A program made the position numbers and the translations under genes. The notes below the pieces were generated by a model. The model had not been told where the DNA came from. It did not search any database and saw only the letters and a program-made list of their open reading frames with translations. 64,000 nucleotides of DNA from Micrasema longulum (lineage: Eukaryota; Arthropoda; Insecta; Trichoptera; Brachycentridae): positions 180,796 through 244,795 of the forward strand of contig JAGVSM010001246.1 in the NCBI GenBank assembly GCA_022494885.1, read 5' to 3'. Shown one piece after another: positions 22,460 to 37,200 of the stretch (positions are counted from its first letter, which is position 1; the number at the start of each line of letters is the position of its first letter).

Positions 22460-25400
22460 GTCTGGCAAGACTTCCAAGAAAAAATTACATGGAAGAAAGC
22501 CGACATCATTATTTAAACACTACAAAATGTTACACAAATGTAATTTTAAAAATATTGTCCAAGCAATAATAACATTTCATGATTGTGTATCCTTTTACCA
22601 GAGATTTTAAAAATAAATGACAAGGAATGGAGCAGCTATTGTTGACAATTAAATGTGTAACATCATCTACCATTTTGAACCAGCGCGTTCAGATTAGTGT
22701 AGAGTTGCCAAGTCACACATCATATATTTCATATTTAATGATTCAAAGCTGAATTTCTATTGTTACTTGGCAATTCTATTTAAAATCGGATACGTAGTTT
22801 ATTATTTTTAAGTTGACTTTTTCTCTTTTACTCTCCTTTTCGGGCTGTTTACTTTATTTTGCTTGCAAACTAAACCTTTCTGCTGCCATTAGAGGAATTA
22901 TTCTTCTCTGTTGGCAGAAATGATTGGTTTGAGTTTTTTTGACACTGCATTTTTTATTAAGTAAAACGTACTACATTGTTCTTTACGTGCAGCTTTATTT
23001 ATAATTTTGGTTAGGTATTTATTAATTTGGAGTGTTGCGATGTTACAAGTACAATAAATATTTGAAAATAATCCTTCCGAAATCGTTTGCTTAGTAATGT
23101 TAGTTTCTTGATCATCTCCATAATTTCTGTTTTTTTATTTTCACTTTGAGGGTCGCTCTATGTAAATATTTTCTTTTATTTGTGGAGATGGGTTAAATAA
23201 TTGAAGCTAATCCAAAGCAGACTCGATATTAATTTAAGTAATAGTATTTATGTTTTAGTTTTTAACGCATTTTGTAATTTAAGTAATAATTAATTGATTT
23301 GATATGGTAGAGGTGGTGTTCTCCGGATACTCCTGTGCATATTCACTGATACTTTATATCAATCGATTCACTAAATATTTGTGTTTTATTTCAAGCTATA
23401 AATGTTGAATCGAGAGTTTTCACATTATATATAGCTAAATGTATTCGGTGTGTACTCGCTGTTAGATCAAATTAAATAAAAAACTTAGTATTAAAATAAG
23501 TATTGAACGGATAACCTCGGGAGAAACATTTCGTGCACAATATGAAGGTTTTGGAATTAGTTTTTTTTTTTATGGACTCTAATAAATATGCCAGATATTT
23601 CTTTCCTTATTATTTCCATTACATTTGCTGTTTATTATGTTAATATTTTAATTTGACATTGCATCGATAGAACATCATTTACTAGATCTCTCCAGATATT
23701 CAATTCATTTCACATCTCCTTTCATCCAAAGTTCCCTTCTCTTTAGTTTCACACCAACATTATCCAGAATTGGTGTGATCGCTCCATTAGCCGGGGAATA
23801 TGTCGGTCGTGAAGAGAGAGCTAACACCGTCCACACATTATCCGGCTAGTGGCTGCGGTCGCAGAGTATGTTCCGGCGGTGGCGCGTGCGATAGGTTTAG
23901 TAAAGGGCAGGCGACTCCCACCGCCCCCAGACACTGTTGCCAGTGAAACAAACTGTCGAAAGACTTAGACTAAGTGACGAAGGACACGAGTGGAGTGCGG
24001 ATACAATGACCGCCTTCCCGCGGAAGTTGGTGAGACAAAGTGCGACACGATTCCAGTGAGTGGTAGTTCAGACTATTCGGATGTGCGGAGAATCCTCGTC
24101 AGGTACTCCGTGAGAGAGTATCGCTATGTTGTATGTTAGAAACTGTGCCATTTATCTATTTTATCAATAACATGTTTCGCGATGTAAGTACGTATATATT
24201 TTTATCAACATTATATGAACCTCCCCCACATGGGGAATTTTCTTAAAAGCGTCAAATTTATTATAAAATTATGCCCACAGCTTGAGGTCATCTGGGGGTT
24301 CTTTTTACTATGTTTATGCAGTCCAGAAACTGATCTGTAGTTTTTGAACTCGATAAAAGAGAAAGTAGCGCTCCCAGATTGTTCCTAATTTAAATTTACA
24401 TATATTTCGATGCACTTCCGGAGGCGAGTAGATTATTACTGTTTGCCTTTGGCCGGTATGCGTGATAATAAAAACGCTGTACAATTAATTATATGGTACA
24501 TATTAGATTAGATGACATTTTCTAGCGGATACATTGTTATATCAATAGACTTAAGAATTTTAATAAATTTGCTTTATATGTACACCGATGCTTGCACCTT
24601 CAAAAGCAAAATACAAAAGGTATTATTTCGGACTGTTGACACGTCTCCGGGTACTGAGGGTACTCGTAACTAACGCAGTCGGTTATTAACTTTTCATATC
24701 ATTAACGAGGTTTAAATAAAACCCAGATATGCGATTGTATCGCTACCATTGAAATCAAAATGCTACTTTACAATTATTTATACGATTTAAAAAAATATAT
24801 TTATTATAATATTTGACCTCTTCCTATATTGTACATATTTACATAAATTATGTTACGTATTTATATTTTATTGGATTAATATATTTCATATAAAATGAGA
24901 TTATTTTATGTAACACTAAAATTGACTGAATTTATTTATTATATTGCTTATTATTTTACTTCCAATAATCGCGTTAAACTTGAAATCAATCTTATTTCTC
25001 AAACCAACAGTAGTATCATCATATCAATAGATAGTGTGTGTGTGTGAGTACTTGAAACTTAAGTTTGGAATGAACAGAAATTAAGTCCAATGTTTTCTAT
25101 CTTTGCTACTAAGTTTTAATGGCCTCAATCATCACAGGATTTAGTGCACATTCAATACTATCTCTATCGGGTATTTTATTTCATTCCAATCAAACTTTAA
25201 TTACTTGGATATTTTTTAATTGAGTAATTTATAAGTTTACATATGTTAGGGTACTTATTTCGATGTAAGGAATTAGTTTTCGTTTCTATGTATTTACATG
25301 TTAATCAAGTTTTTTAAATCGTTACCAATTATTATACAATATTAGTGTTAGATATACATAAATGTAAAGTACTGACCTACTGATTTTAATACAAAAACAC

Positions 25401-28400
25401 TGCCATTTTCAGTGATAAAAAGAAGTACACTTCAGCAAGTATAATTTGGTTTAGTTTTACGCATTTTGTATAATTTACTAAATAAATGCGTACACTTCAG
25501 AAACAGAGCTCACCATTAACTAAATACTTACTGCAAAAATTAATATCTAAAAATTAATACATTTTTAGATTTCTTTTGATATCCTTTGTAGCTTTTTTAT
25601 ATAAATATGTTTTACATACTTCTTTATATACATATAAAAATTTGGTATTCTGTTATTACTAAAATTTGTTTAAATAAGCGGAAATATTAATAATTTAATA
25701 GTGAATATGGATATATTTCTGTTCCATTAAAATAAACACCATATTTGTAATTCAGAATAAAACAGTCAAAAGTAAACAATATCCCCATTTCCATATTATT
25801 CCTCGCTTATTCAGTGATTCTGCAGACTTTGTATAAAAAAGATAAAATGCATATCTATGTTTAAGTGACTGGCTGTTGGCTGTAGATAAAGTAGATATTA
25901 AAACAAATCTGTTTGATATTACTATCTTATAAAATATATTTAACTATTTACCTTTTATTTTTAACCGAAATATAGGTTACGTAGGCTACTTTTAATGAAA
26001 ATTTGGCAAAGTCTTGATTCTGGACCAAAATTAAACAGCTCAAGTTATTCAATTATTTGTGTATTACTAGCCATATTCAGTTTCATGGAATTCGACCGTT
26101 CATTAGAAATTTACAGTGTCACAACATTCTGAACATAGTATTCAATATTTTATGTATAAGAAAAGGAACTAATTATGTGTGAAGTTCAGAATGTTTTTAC
26201 ATAAAAAAATTACTTTGATATATTTTTAACATGAAAATATTTGTGTATTTACTTTAATACAAAATTATATAGAACCATTATACAATATTTTAGTGTGATT
26301 TATTTATATCTGTAATTAGTAATAGGATATTAAATAACTATCGCCGGTAATTGTTGGTTATTTTAACTGCTCTACTATTTTTACTCTCCCACATGACACA
26401 GCACAGACACAGACACAGACACGGGAAAGGTAATTACAATTAAAACAAATGTATTTGATAAAGAGAATGGTTTATTCTTCATGAATATAATTGCATACAA
26501 ATAACTGTGAAAAATAAAACATTGACTAGAGATAAACAGTTTGAATGCATCTTATAAAGACAGATCAAATTATACAAGATATATATTTCTAATATAATAA
26601 AACTAAACATAAGTACACAAATGATATAAATACACGATGCAATATTTGGTGACTTCCTTAGCTCTCAATGTTCAATAATATTCTAGAAAAATACTATTTT
26701 CATCCATTCATCATGCTGTTAGTTGCTATTTCAAATGAAAACCAAATACAAAATTAAATGTGCATTTTGAGATGAACTATTGATAATTTCCATTAATCAC
26801 GATCCATTAGTAAGAAATCAATACCTAAAACAAAAGTAATGAAAATATCATTCTATTAGTAAAAGCTACTTATGTACAGCACTTTTGTGTTACAGAAAAT
26901 AATATTTTAAAAGTTTAATTTCTTTCCATTAAATACAATAGTTTTCTTACAGTATTATGCTTGTTTTAGTGAGTAAAAAGGACGATTTTTTGAGATCAAA
27001 AGAAAAATGCGATATATTAGTATCTTATTGATTTTCAAATATTATGTTACAGGTCTCAACACGTGCCAAAGAACACTTCTTTACTGAAGGAATGTTAAAA
27101 TAAAAATAGTGGAATATGAAACATATTATGCTTGTTCCTAAATTGAAATGCATTTTAATAAATAGTTAACAATTAATTAGTTTTTATATGGCAGTTTGTC
27201 GCAACAAATCTTAAGAAGTTGGACTGTTTTGAAGAGCAAACGTTGGATCTTAAAGATCGCTGATTCGTTGGGCCGACTAGACGGGTTATTTTATAAAAAT
27301 AATGCTAACAATTCATACATATTACAATCTACGTACATTACAAGCAAATTTAAGATACCATACACAGTAAAAACAGAAAACAGAGATTTGTAACCATTAA
27401 CATTCGGCTATTACTCGACATTTTACAAAACAAATATCTCAAAGTAACCGATGCAACATAGTGCGTTAATTTCATCTTGTTTACTATTTTGCCATAAAAA
27501 TGAAAGCTGTAGTCGGAACCTGTCTTGCATTCAAATTTACCAAAAAAATGAGCTTAACTCTTTTAAATAACATACTAGATTGAAAGCAGTGGCTTTGTTT
27601 AAAATAATTTTAACTCATCAGTCTTGATTCAAATTAACAAAATCAGAAAAGACTTTGTCTAGAGATCTGATTCATAGTTTTTTTAGTGTCATAATTTTAA
27701 AATAGCCGGAGTTTTTAATAATAAAAATTAAAGTGCCGCATAAATGTGGTTACAATATTCAAATCAGATGGCACGGTTTTAAAACACATTGAAATTGCGA
27801 ATTAACTGTTAAATTAAGAAAACGCTAAGTGACAATACCGTGATTGGATTATAGGATATTTATTACATGCACGCTTAGTCATTACTCGCTAAAGAGGATA
27901 AATAGTAGAAATTTTTCGCGCTTTGTACGACTAACTGATAATAAGATAATATCAATAAAAATGACATAATATCTACATATATATATACCTAATGTATTTT
28001 CAAAAATTAAATTTAATCTACACTTACTTCCAACTGAATGAGTTGTTTGTAGACCGTTGGAATATAATTATACCAGCATACATTGGTAAGATAGATATAT
28101 GTAGCTAATTAAATCACAGAATTTTTACATACTATATAATATGAATATCACTGTTGAACAGTTAAAATGAAAAAAAAAACTGCAAGATCAGAGAGATCAA
28201 GTTTTGATGTTAAATACGCTAAAAAAATTATGCATTTTTTTTACCAACCCTTTCAGTGATGATTTCATAAACTTTATCTCAAAATTCTTTGCAGATAATC
28301 AATTTTAACTGTGTGGCAATGATATGTAATTAAACTATAAAATAATTCTTGTGACAGCAGGGTTCACATTACAAATATCTTAAATATTTTATTTTGATCG

Positions 28401-30330
28401 TTAATTACTCACATAAGTAATCGCACAGAAGCTATACTTAATTATAAGAACGGTATGAATACAGTAAAGAAAAAACTTTCCAAGGCTTAAGGTAATGTAA
28501 TGATTTTTTTTCTATCTATGAACACAAATGAGTGGCCCAAAACATTGAAAAATCAACATTGTGTGTATTTTTTGTTGATAATTCCATCAACTAATAAAGA
28601 ACTAAACAATTGTTTGTTAATTTAGTCATGGATTGTAAGCAAATTTTAGAAATCCACAATAGAGCTTAAACCGAAGGCACATAATCATTTTTTAATTCGG
28701 ATTATTGTATATGCACTTCCTATGTAATAAAATTTAATAGTAATCGATATAAGTTTATCAGTGATAGATAATTGATAAGTTTAATCCTATTTTTTACAAC
28801 CCTGAAGCATAGAATATTCAGTGCCTTCATTGCTAGAGAATCTTACATTTAAAATGTGTCTGTTTTTAAAGGAAATAAATCTTTACATTTCTTCAATATG
28901 TACATCAAGTGCTGGTAAAAATCGACTGACAGTGTTTAAAAAATACTGCGTGTTCATTCATAGTACCTACACATATTTTGTGGGATATTTTTCTTGCTAC
29001 TCGTAAAAGCGAACTTCATTTAACATTATTAATTTGTAAGTCAAGCTTAAGACAATAAAACATAATATTTATTCTATCAATCCTATAATTTTTTTAAAGG
29101 TTATATAACGTGTACAGTATTTACAAAATTGAGTCTAAACTCCTCGTTTTGATATCGGGCACATACAAAAGTCTCGAGAACTTGTGTGTACCCAAAAAAT
29201 ATACCTATCAGCTTTTGTCAAAAAAATCCCAATTTATAGAAAATGAAGTCACAAAAAATTGTGACCTTACAAAATAGAATTTTAAAAATATGTACCATAG
29301 TAGTAAATGTTACAAATTTTTAGCTCCGTTAAATAAATGCTAGCCAAATATATTTGAATCCATTTTTGGAACATTACCTTCCCTATTTCAGTGTTAGAGG
29401 CTATGCTGCAAGCGATTAAGTTCATTAGAAACATATCAAATCAATATTTTATAAAATGTATCAATTGAAATACAGCTATTAAATGTGGATAAAAGAGCAG
29501 TTTAGAATCCGTCTTTAGGAAAAATTTGGATCCTAAACAATTACATATTACTGAGAACTTTAAGATAGTGATAAACAACTAGTGTACAGTAAGTCATGTT
29601 ACTAACTCTTCTTCAGTTAGTTTCAGTTCTGTAAAGAGTCGATATGCCATAATCTCCACTCCAATTTCCTGTCATGCGGGTTCACTCGTCAGTAGAATAA
29701 AACGTAGTATGCGTTTTATTTAGTGTAAATTGAGCGATAGCACTCGAGTCATTGTATTGCAAAACCAGCTCTGGAAAAGTTTTAAGAACAAGGTAATTAA
29801 AGAGAGGCTTGTAAAATCAATCAGGATGATCGTGAGTCATGTATTGAAATATCACCGTTTCACTGGGTTGAAATAATAAAAATAATATCCCAGAAAGTTG
29901 CAAAATCTATTCGGAATCTCACATTTATTTAGAAATCATCGGGTGAATTTCCAATTCATGTCTACCAAAACACAATTTTGGGATGTTTAAGTCTGAAGTT
30001 CCAAACTAGTTTTATAGATCCTAATGAATTATACAAACTAGCTTCAAAACACAGTTAAATTTGGTCTCATTACATAGTGATAATAATTAATCGGTGGTTT
30101 GTATATGCAGTTTTCAAAAAATATATTTATTGTAATATAAAAATTACATAGGTATATAGAGGGAAATTAAAGAAAGTGTTTTAAAATAGTATGTAATTTT
30201 TTTAAAATAATTTTGATGGCGTGTCAATATAAAGCTTTCTATATTGTGTATGTATTCTCAATTGTAAAGTGTCTTCAGCGTGGGTTACCGCAGCGAGGAC
30301 ACATTATGTCTACATGTCTAGTTTGTAAAA
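22460..30330. other. Repeat-poor AT-rich interval between the two genes
   Basis: Almost eight kilobases with no recognised SINE, LINE or MITE, unlike the rest of the window. Contains short (GT)n at 25027 and (ACAGAC)n near 26399. No coding exon recognised except the GC-enriched block noted separately. May be long 3' UTRs or regulatory DNA. Confidence 0.5.
23760..24140. promoter_or_regulatory. GC-enriched unique block, possible promoter or untranslated exon
   Basis: CpG-bearing sequence (gcggtggcgcgtgcgatagg, cgaaggacacgag) within AT-rich DNA. Plus strand has ATG at 24005 reading MTAFPRKL followed by a donor-like gtgagac. No partner exon found. Confidence 0.3.
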
Positions 30331-30430
30331 AATAAATAAATCGAACTCAGGACCTCAAGCACATTAGGCAAACGCGCCAACCACTATACTACGAGGCAGA
30401 CTCATCTCCACTCAATTTCCCCTTTCAGAA
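30330..30430 (-). repeat. SINE family A fragment
   Basis: cgaactcaggacctcaagca and accactatactacgaggcag are the inverted tRNA-like head of family A, then ctcaatttccc. Confidence 0.6.
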
Positions 30431-30828
30431 AGCCATCAGGTCAAAAACACACAAATACATAGTATAATAGCGTCATCTTAATTTGAATGCAACCTTAATA
30501 ATTTAATAATAAAAAAAAATGTACTTGAGATTGTGATTGATTAATTTTCACCATAGAAAATAGAATCTGTCATTTGAATGAAGAAATTGTTGACTGAAAA
30601 GAGATAAAACACATTTTTCAAATATGTAATGCTGTCTCACGAAAAATACAAACACTCACTGAAAAAATACACATTCCTTGGAACAACAATAAGGCAGTAG
30701 TACAGTAGTTTACATTTTTTGTTTGGATAAAAGGCTTCATTCATTTCACAAATCATAAATACAAAAACAAAATATTTGGTAAAAAAAAACCACTAAAGTT
30801 TCATATAAAATTACCGATTTATAAAGTC

Positions 30829-30834
30829 TTTATT
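30829..30834 (-). terminator. Candidate poly(A) signal of the TRIM-NHL gene
   Basis: AATAAA on the minus strand 138 bases past the TGA stop. It would end the transcript before the SINE at 30330-30430. Longer 3' UTR forms cannot be excluded. Confidence 0.4.
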
Positions 30835-30971
30835 GTCTCCTGTAAAGTCATTGACTTATGTTGTATTCAAATTAAGGTGACGATGTTATACTTTTATAGG
30901 GACCATCGATGAGCAGAAAAATTTTCCAGGGCGGATTTTATAATGCTATGACTCAATTCGGTATACACGGT

Positions 30972-31207
30972 TCACCAGTAGCGGTACTTGCGGACGCAGT
31001 CTCCGGCGAGGTCGGTGATGACGGCCTCGCGGTCGGGCAGCACGGCGAGCGCCCCCGGGCGGCGCAGGCGGGCCCCCAACTGGCACGAGGTCAGCACCTC
31101 CCCGCCCACCAGCTCCACCACCACTAGCCGGGTGCGGTTCTTCTCCCACCGGAGGGCGATTATACGGCCTTCGCTGTCCACGTCGATGCCGCCGTATGAT
31201 CCTTTCC
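30972..31207 (-). CDS. TRIM-NHL terminal exon: last NHL repeats
   Basis: Reads KGSYGGIDVDSEGRIIALRW, a long strand pair, then RRPGALAVLPDREAVITDLA and the end VRKYRYW before TGA. Termination a few residues after the last blade, on an aromatic-rich YRY motif, matches TRIM2/3-type proteins. Very GC-rich against AT-rich flanks. Confidence 0.9.
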
Positions 31208-34200
31208 CTGGAATAAAAACAAAAAATATTTATAATTGCGGTTGGTATTTAACTAACAATATTTTTAGTTTGTCAAAATATTTGTAGACAAATACTGAAT
31301 ATCATCCCCTACGGAGTAACTAAGATTAGAGAAGAAAACTACTACACGGTGTGTAAAGTGGTCACTTAAACCAGCCAATGCCCTGTAAATGCTTAGACTT
31401 CCATATTTTCTTCTCTAAAATGTTCTCCACCTCTGTTGTAATATGTTAAGCAATTTAATTAGTCTGTTCGGGCCAGCTCTCAACAGCATTTATATTTTCC
31501 TTCCTTCTCATTTTCCTAGCGCAGCTCCACGCAACAATAAAAATGCGTGTAGTGTGCCTGCAAAATAAAATTAAAATTCGGTACTAAACTACCGTCAAAC
31601 AATTGAAGTGAGCCCTAACACCAACTACAACAAACGAGCTGTGCCAGCGTCCACCCGGATCGCCAGTACCCAACACAAGCTGTGTCAGCGTCACGAGACC
31701 GCCAGCGTCTCCATTGGGTTCCAGCACCACGTCACGCCTCAACACGACACCAGGATAGTGGAGTTGCGCAACCTTCCCCTTCAACCATACAGTCCACTCC
31801 TCAACATAGTCTATAAAACAATTAAGTAATTCACCATCATCAACATCCCCTATCCACACCCAATTTAAAAGATATATGAATGTAGAGCAAGGAGGTCTGT
31901 TTGCAAGAACAGAGTGGGGAGGATTCTATCCTCTCTGCCTACCCCTGCGGAAATGGCTTGATGGTTTGTTTGATATTTTACTGAGGAATTATTAATGACA
32001 ACTGTAAGTATTATTATAATTATTTATGCACTAGCAGCTTTATAAACTTAAGCGTCTTAACACACTTCATTTTAATAAATGGGTTTTTAAACTGTGGCAT
32101 AACGTCGTCGATACTGCAATGTCACGTAACTATCGATTGATTTTTTTGGCAGGAGAACCTAGAAAGTGTTCTGTTAATATAAAACCTAAGGTTTCAATCA
32201 ACCAAAAGTAGCGCTGGAGAACCAGAAAGACTATCATTATTTAGAGTAAAAATAGGAATAATTTAAAACTAACGGCTCTAAGTCCCTATAACGAATTTAT
32301 TGCAGTATCACCGACAATATGACAAAACAGAACACTTCAGCTGTCATCTACACTTTTGATACAACGAAGATGATAATTCACATCTTGCATGTCTCCTGTA
32401 CCCTGCCGATATTGCTGTCTGTTCCTCTACGATCTGATTACTCGTAATGTAGATTGAGTACCTATGATATTTGAATAATTAATAAACCTTCACAATCAAG
32501 CGAGTACTTTTTAATTGCACATTTCTCACGGTAATTGATAGATGACAATAATTCCTACAGGACCATCAACATCACTTTCTACAGGAAAACTATTCTAATG
32601 GATCACAACTAAGTTGGTAGCATTTTCATTCAAAATAAATAAGATAGGGTTACCTTTGGGTATTTGGGCGTAGGTTGCAACAGGATCTCCCTTGGCGCTG
32701 AATACATGTATGGCGGAATCAGCTACCAATAGTTCTCCGCTAGGAGATACACACAATCCACCGATGAGGCCGAGTTCTGATGCATTTCCACCAACCTACA
32801 AATGTTAACAATATATTTATTTTTCATTTCAGAAAACATTAACTTTTACATTATATTATTGAAAATGCAGTGTTTTAGTAAGCAGGAAGGAGGATTTGCA
32901 ACAAATAGTCTCTAGAATGTATGATGTATGACGGGAGAGCGAATTGCTGATGAACGAAAGTAAAAAAATTATTTATTGCATAATAAATGTGAAAAACGAT
33001 TGTCTTGAACAAGAAGAATTTGTGTATCTGGGAAGCATGTTTATAAGTGATGGAAGAGTAGAACAAGATGCTAAAACGGGAGTGAATGCGGGTGATAAAA
33101 CAAACAGTGCACTAAGCACAGTAATTGTTAATAAAAACATGTCAATCGAAGCTGGACTGGCAGTGCACGGTGGAGTTTTAGTTCCAACACTTCCACATAG
33201 AAGTAAAAGATAGAAATGGAAAAGGAAAGATGAAAGCAGAGTAAACGTATGGGAAATCAATATATGACAGGATTACGAATGATGAAATCAGGCGAGTGCT
33301 AATCTGTGACGGGTATAATTGATACATTTAAGAAAGATCACTAATATGGTTTGGTCATGTAGAACGAATGAACGATGAAAGAATGGTCAAACAGATATAT
33401 GGCGAGAACGAATGGTAACGTAAGACGAGGACGACCAAGAAAGACAAATCAAAATCTCAAATCCGGTCATGTCAAAAGCAGACACAATAACCGAAGGGCA
33501 TATAATGCCGTATAACAATCGACGACATACGACAAGACGTATAAATGTGAAATAAGCTAGGAATATGCGGTCAGAATAGTAGTAGTATATATTATATTAT
33601 AAAAATATTAATTTGCACCTGGAAGAGATATTTTCCCTCAGCGTCGAACACGAAGACACTCCTGGCGCCGTTGTCGGCCACCAGCACGTGTCCGTAGGTC
33701 GGGTCCACGGCCACCGCCACCGGTTCCTGGAAGGCCTCATGTCCCCAGCTGTGCAGTGTCTCCCCGTCCGTAGACATCTCCGTGACTCGCCGCGTGCGCC
33801 AGTTCACAGCCACCAGCCCTCGCTGCGTCACGGCTATCCCCGTGCAACTCCGACCCACTAGACCTGGGTTTTTGAAAGATCAATCCATTATTCCACAACT
33901 AAGCCTGCATTTTAAATTAATTCCGTTATAATTTATTACTAACTTTATTGCAACAGAGAGGGAAAACCTTTTAAAGGAGGGAATATGGAAGTCTAGGCAT
34001 TTACAGGGCTTATGACCCGTCATTGACTGAGTTAAATGGGCACTTTACACACTGTGCAACATTCACTATTCTGGACTATTTTTAAAATACATTTTTCTTC
34101 AACTCTTTCATCTGTTGACTTTTGTAAAGTAAAAAAGCAAAAATTCTTATCTTAATAATATCCGTAGGGAGTGAAATCCAGCCTGTCTTTAATTATTTGG

Positions 34201-37200
34201 ACACACTCAAAGCACTGTTAATTTTTTACTGTCTATTTTAAGTAAACTATTTTTTGGATGAGATGGAAAATTAATGCTGTCCGTGATATCGCAATATATT
34301 AATATTATACAAATAGGGTTGTTTTTACGAAAAAAGCCATGCGTTGGTTTGGACATGTAGAGCGAATGAACAGCTAAAAATATTTATAATGCAAATGTTG
34401 ATGGATGCAGAAATAGAAGAAGACCAAAAAAGACACGGCAAGACCAAATTTAACAAATACTTGAAGATGGACATGTCAAAAGTCAGAATCATCGGCGCGC
34501 GCGAGATTGCTAATATGCAAAGATACGAGCGATGTGGCATTACGTTATAGGGAAACGGCTTGGTAGTTTGTTTATTTTGTATATTTTTATACTAAAGCTT
34601 TCATTCAACGCAGCGTGTACTGAATTTTTGGAGTATGGTCTGTTTACCTTCGTTCTCGATGTACCCCTTGCTGTAGAGCCCCTCGTCGAGTACGTGCACA
34701 CGTGAGTTTCCCGCGTCCAGCAGGTAGAGGGTGCCGTCGGCGCGCGCGGCAGCCAGCGCGGCGGGCTGCACGCAGGCAGTGGCGCCCGCGCCGCGTCGCC
34801 CCGGCGCGCGCCTCGGCGCCGCCCGCTACACCCACCTGCAGCGAGCCCCCGCCGCCCATCGCCCGCCCCACCACACTAACACTGAGCACGATCGTGCCAG
34901 CGTGCAGCGGCCGGAACGATATCCTAAAAGTAAATTTTCTCATTAATAAAATGTTTCGACAAGATGCTCGACTTTGAGGCTACTCTCAGGCTGGAGAAAA
35001 CCAGATTTAACCTAAACCATTAAACCTGAAGCATTTTTTTAGCAATAGGGTTGTTGATAGTTGGAATAAGCTGCCACAAGAGCTGGTGTCAAAGTGTAGT
35101 CTCAATACATTCAAAAATGGGCTAAATTTGTTTTGGAAGAGTTAAAATATGCCAACAAGTAACTTTCGTCAAAAAATATTTGAACATATCAGCTCTTTTT
35201 TCTCAATCTTTCTCAATACACATATATTAAGTATAATACCTTGTTATTAAGTATGGAGTGTCAAGACAATCGAAAATTGGGACATTATTACACTTTTACA
35301 ACTATTGTAAACTATCTATTATATTGATGATTTATCTCGGATATTTGGTAAAATGCTTTTTCTGTTCCCAATAAGCGTGAATTATTTAACAACAATATAT
35401 TTAATTGATTCGTAATTGTATAATGGAGGAACACAAAAAATCTGAACCCCTTAATTGATTATATTTATGGAGTTATTACAGCTATTAGATGCAATGTGTA
35501 CTAGCTACACATCACCAGGAAGGGAGAGATCAAAAGTTTACAGCAACAAAAAATAAAACAATTCATTGAGAAGTAGCAGTATGTTTGGCAAAGGTACATG
35601 ACGCAATGGCACAAAAAGTAAACGGTAAAATACTATAGACATAAAACATGTCTCAACATATTATGGTTAACAAGATGACGAAACCGATAACAATAACTGA
35701 AGGGTAGGTATTGTAGGTGTCCAGCGTCAGTTGTCTTCTGCCTGGTAATTGTAAAACATTTCTTGATAGTGAGTATTTGGAGCCACTACTACACCTGACT
35801 AGAAAGGCTCGTGTCCAAACGAGGCTGGATTTCATTAGCTTTTTACAATCTCATGTGTGTTGATTTCTCATAGAGAATGGGAGTATGGAGAAAACTAGCG
35901 ACATATATTATTGAAAGGGCTAATGTTTTATAGACCTGAAATCTTTGTATTGGATTGGTTTCAATGACAGACAACAGCAAGAATTTTAATCCTCAATTTT
36001 TTATTAGTTAGAATTATTTTTTCTTATTACTAATCTTATTATTCCCTGATAGTTTTTTTTCCAATGCTCTGATTTTCCGCATTGTTTCAACTCAGAATAA
36101 TCTCTAAGTTCCATTGGTTTTCCCTTCCGTACCTGTAGGTGCCATCGTCCAGGTCGTGCACGTCGCAGGGGACAGTGGCGGGGGCCCCGGAGGGAGGAGG
36201 GGAGGTGTAGCGCGCGCACACGCTCACCGGGTCCCCCCCGGAGTCCCGGGGCTCCCCGTGGTAGTCCACAGTGCGCAGGAGGACGGTGCTCTCCAGCCCG
36301 GCCACCGATGCGCCCTCTGGGAATACGAACACAATTTTACATTTTGCACTCCAGGAATAATCGTGGCTCAGTTCCAAAAATGCATTTTTACAAGAGACCA
36401 GTTTTATCCTCTCTATCAGTAAACTAACATTCAATCGCAAAACAAAGGCACAACTTAAATTTTCCTCACTTATGAGCTGTATAGTTTTAAATGGTTTAAA
36501 AAACAATGGCATAACAATCATCGTGCTAACCAATGCAGTGTCCTATGCTCCACTGGGCGTAGATAGGGAAATGATATTTAGTTAAATGGCGGACTTATTG
36601 CAACTGACAATTTCTGACAGTCAAACCAAACATACAAATGTAAATTGTTTTAACATACCTAGTGCTTACAATATTCACTTTAAATATATTAAAATAACCT
36701 AGTTATGTTTTCACATAACAAAATATATTGTGTTTAAGACACATTTCACAAATCAATAAGACTACAAGCCAAAAGAAAAATAAAATTGAATTGAGTTGTG
36801 CTTCAGTGGTTAATGTTACGGACTTACGGATCAGAGGTCCGAGGTTCGAACCCCACTTTACCCATTTTCTGATAGTGAGGTATTTACAACTCGTTGAAAA
36901 TGGCCCAAAAATTGAAATATTTGGGTAAATTTAAGAATGTTTCCAAAACAAAAAAATTAAATTAAAAAATACTATATTTACCTAAGGCAGCGTTACAGAG
37001 GGGCGGGTAAGTGGTGGTAGTTCTGACACGTCCTAGGGTGGGCAGCTCCGCCAGGATGGAGGGCAGAGCCTCGTTGTGGCGCACTTCGAGTGCCAAGAAG
37101 GCGTTCTCGCGCGGCTCTGCAAGGGCTGCAGCCCCCGCCAGGTGAGCCCCGAGGGCCGCCATCCGTGCTGACATGTCTCGCGCTTCCACCTGGCTCTGCA

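Noticed and set aside
32973..33260. 95-codon minus-strand frame with hydrophobic stretches
   Set aside because: Antisense to the RTE-like LINE readable on the plus strand.
34702..34977. Plus-strand arginine/alanine/proline-rich frame
   Set aside because: Antisense shadow of TRIM-NHL exon 7.
36114..36422. 102-codon plus-strand frame
   Set aside because: Antisense shadow of TRIM-NHL exon 6 (filamin part).
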